The translations under genes and the position numbers were made by a program. 64,000 nt of DNA from Ureibacillus sp. FSL W7-1570 (lineage in GTDB: Bacteria > Bacillota > Bacilli > Bacillales_A > Planococcaceae). The stretch is from NCBI RefSeq assembly GCF_038593265.1, contig NZ_CP151979.1, positions 992,001-1,056,000 on the forward strand, given 5' to 3'. The notes beneath the pieces are model-generated. The model saw only the letters and a list, made by a program, of their open reading frames with translations. It made no database searches and had not been told where the DNA came from. Within the stretch, counting starts at the first letter, position 1; every line of letters begins with the position of its first letter. Shown here one piece after another: positions 63,888 to 64,000 of this stretch.

Positions 63888-64000
<113 letters not shown>

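Overview
The window looks like chromosome from a spore-forming, low-to-moderate GC Gram-positive of the order Bacillales (Bacillaceae/Caryophanaceae-like). The evidence is an alanine T-box riboswitch, Bacillus-type Shine-Dalgarno sequences and sigma-A promoters, an SspO-like spore protein with a sigma-G-like promoter, and the ends of a conserved neighbourhood. ireB (yrzL) and alaS lie at the left edge; recD2, a yrrB-like TPR gene and mnmA lie at the right edge. As I recall B. subtilis, these genes are near neighbours there. Here about 56 kb of metabolic modules separates alaS from recD2.

Layout: 1-3390 ireB end, alaS, T-box and promoter. 3477-7620 a TerC membrane protein, a retropepsin-like protease, a 292-bp repeat, a TetR/YhgE-type pair and a GNAT. 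7862-14391 a fatty-acid or branched-acyl catabolic block (thiolase, two acyl-CoA ligases, acyl-CoA dehydrogenase) with a MerR regulator and a LiuR-like operator. 14612-19310 a complete arginine deiminase operon arcA-arcB-arcD-arcC. 19585-22278 a Ca2+-type P-ATPase. 22672-23240 a DUF2500 protein and a broken spore-protein paralogue.

23255-34530 is the most interesting part: a ten-gene co-directional cluster. It holds a urocanase-like hydratase, a DUF917 protein, an IclR regulator, a hydantoinase/allantoinase-type amidohydrolase, an N-carbamoyl amino acid amidohydrolase, an OpuC-type quaternary-amine ABC transporter, and a histidine-ammonia-lyase homologue that lacks the MIO tripeptide. Together these match, step for step, a route from ergothioneine (trimethylhistidine-2-thione betaine) to L-glutamate: uptake, trimethylamine elimination, hydration, desulfuration, ring opening and decarbamoylation.

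34896-41000 holds an intact sspO-like gene, a second inverted copy of the repeat, an ABC exporter, an M20 amidohydrolase and an acetoacetyl-CoA synthetase. 41073-42840 is a complete IS1595-family element with perfect 8-bp target duplication and a passenger membrane-protein gene. 42907-54161 is a nitrogen/diaminopimelate block transcribed as gltB-gltD-dapL-dapF-glnA-glnK-amt. 54645-59492 holds an AraC regulator, asparagine synthetase and a MarR/MFS pair with a clear promoter-operator. 59603-64000 holds recD2, a stand-alone eukaryotic-type hisA, the TPR gene and the end of mnmA.

Several modules feed glutamate and ammonia metabolism: the ergothioneine-type cluster would yield glutamate, arc yields ammonia and ATP, and glt/gln/amt/asnB assimilate ammonia. 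No tRNA, rRNA, CRISPR or prophage was seen.
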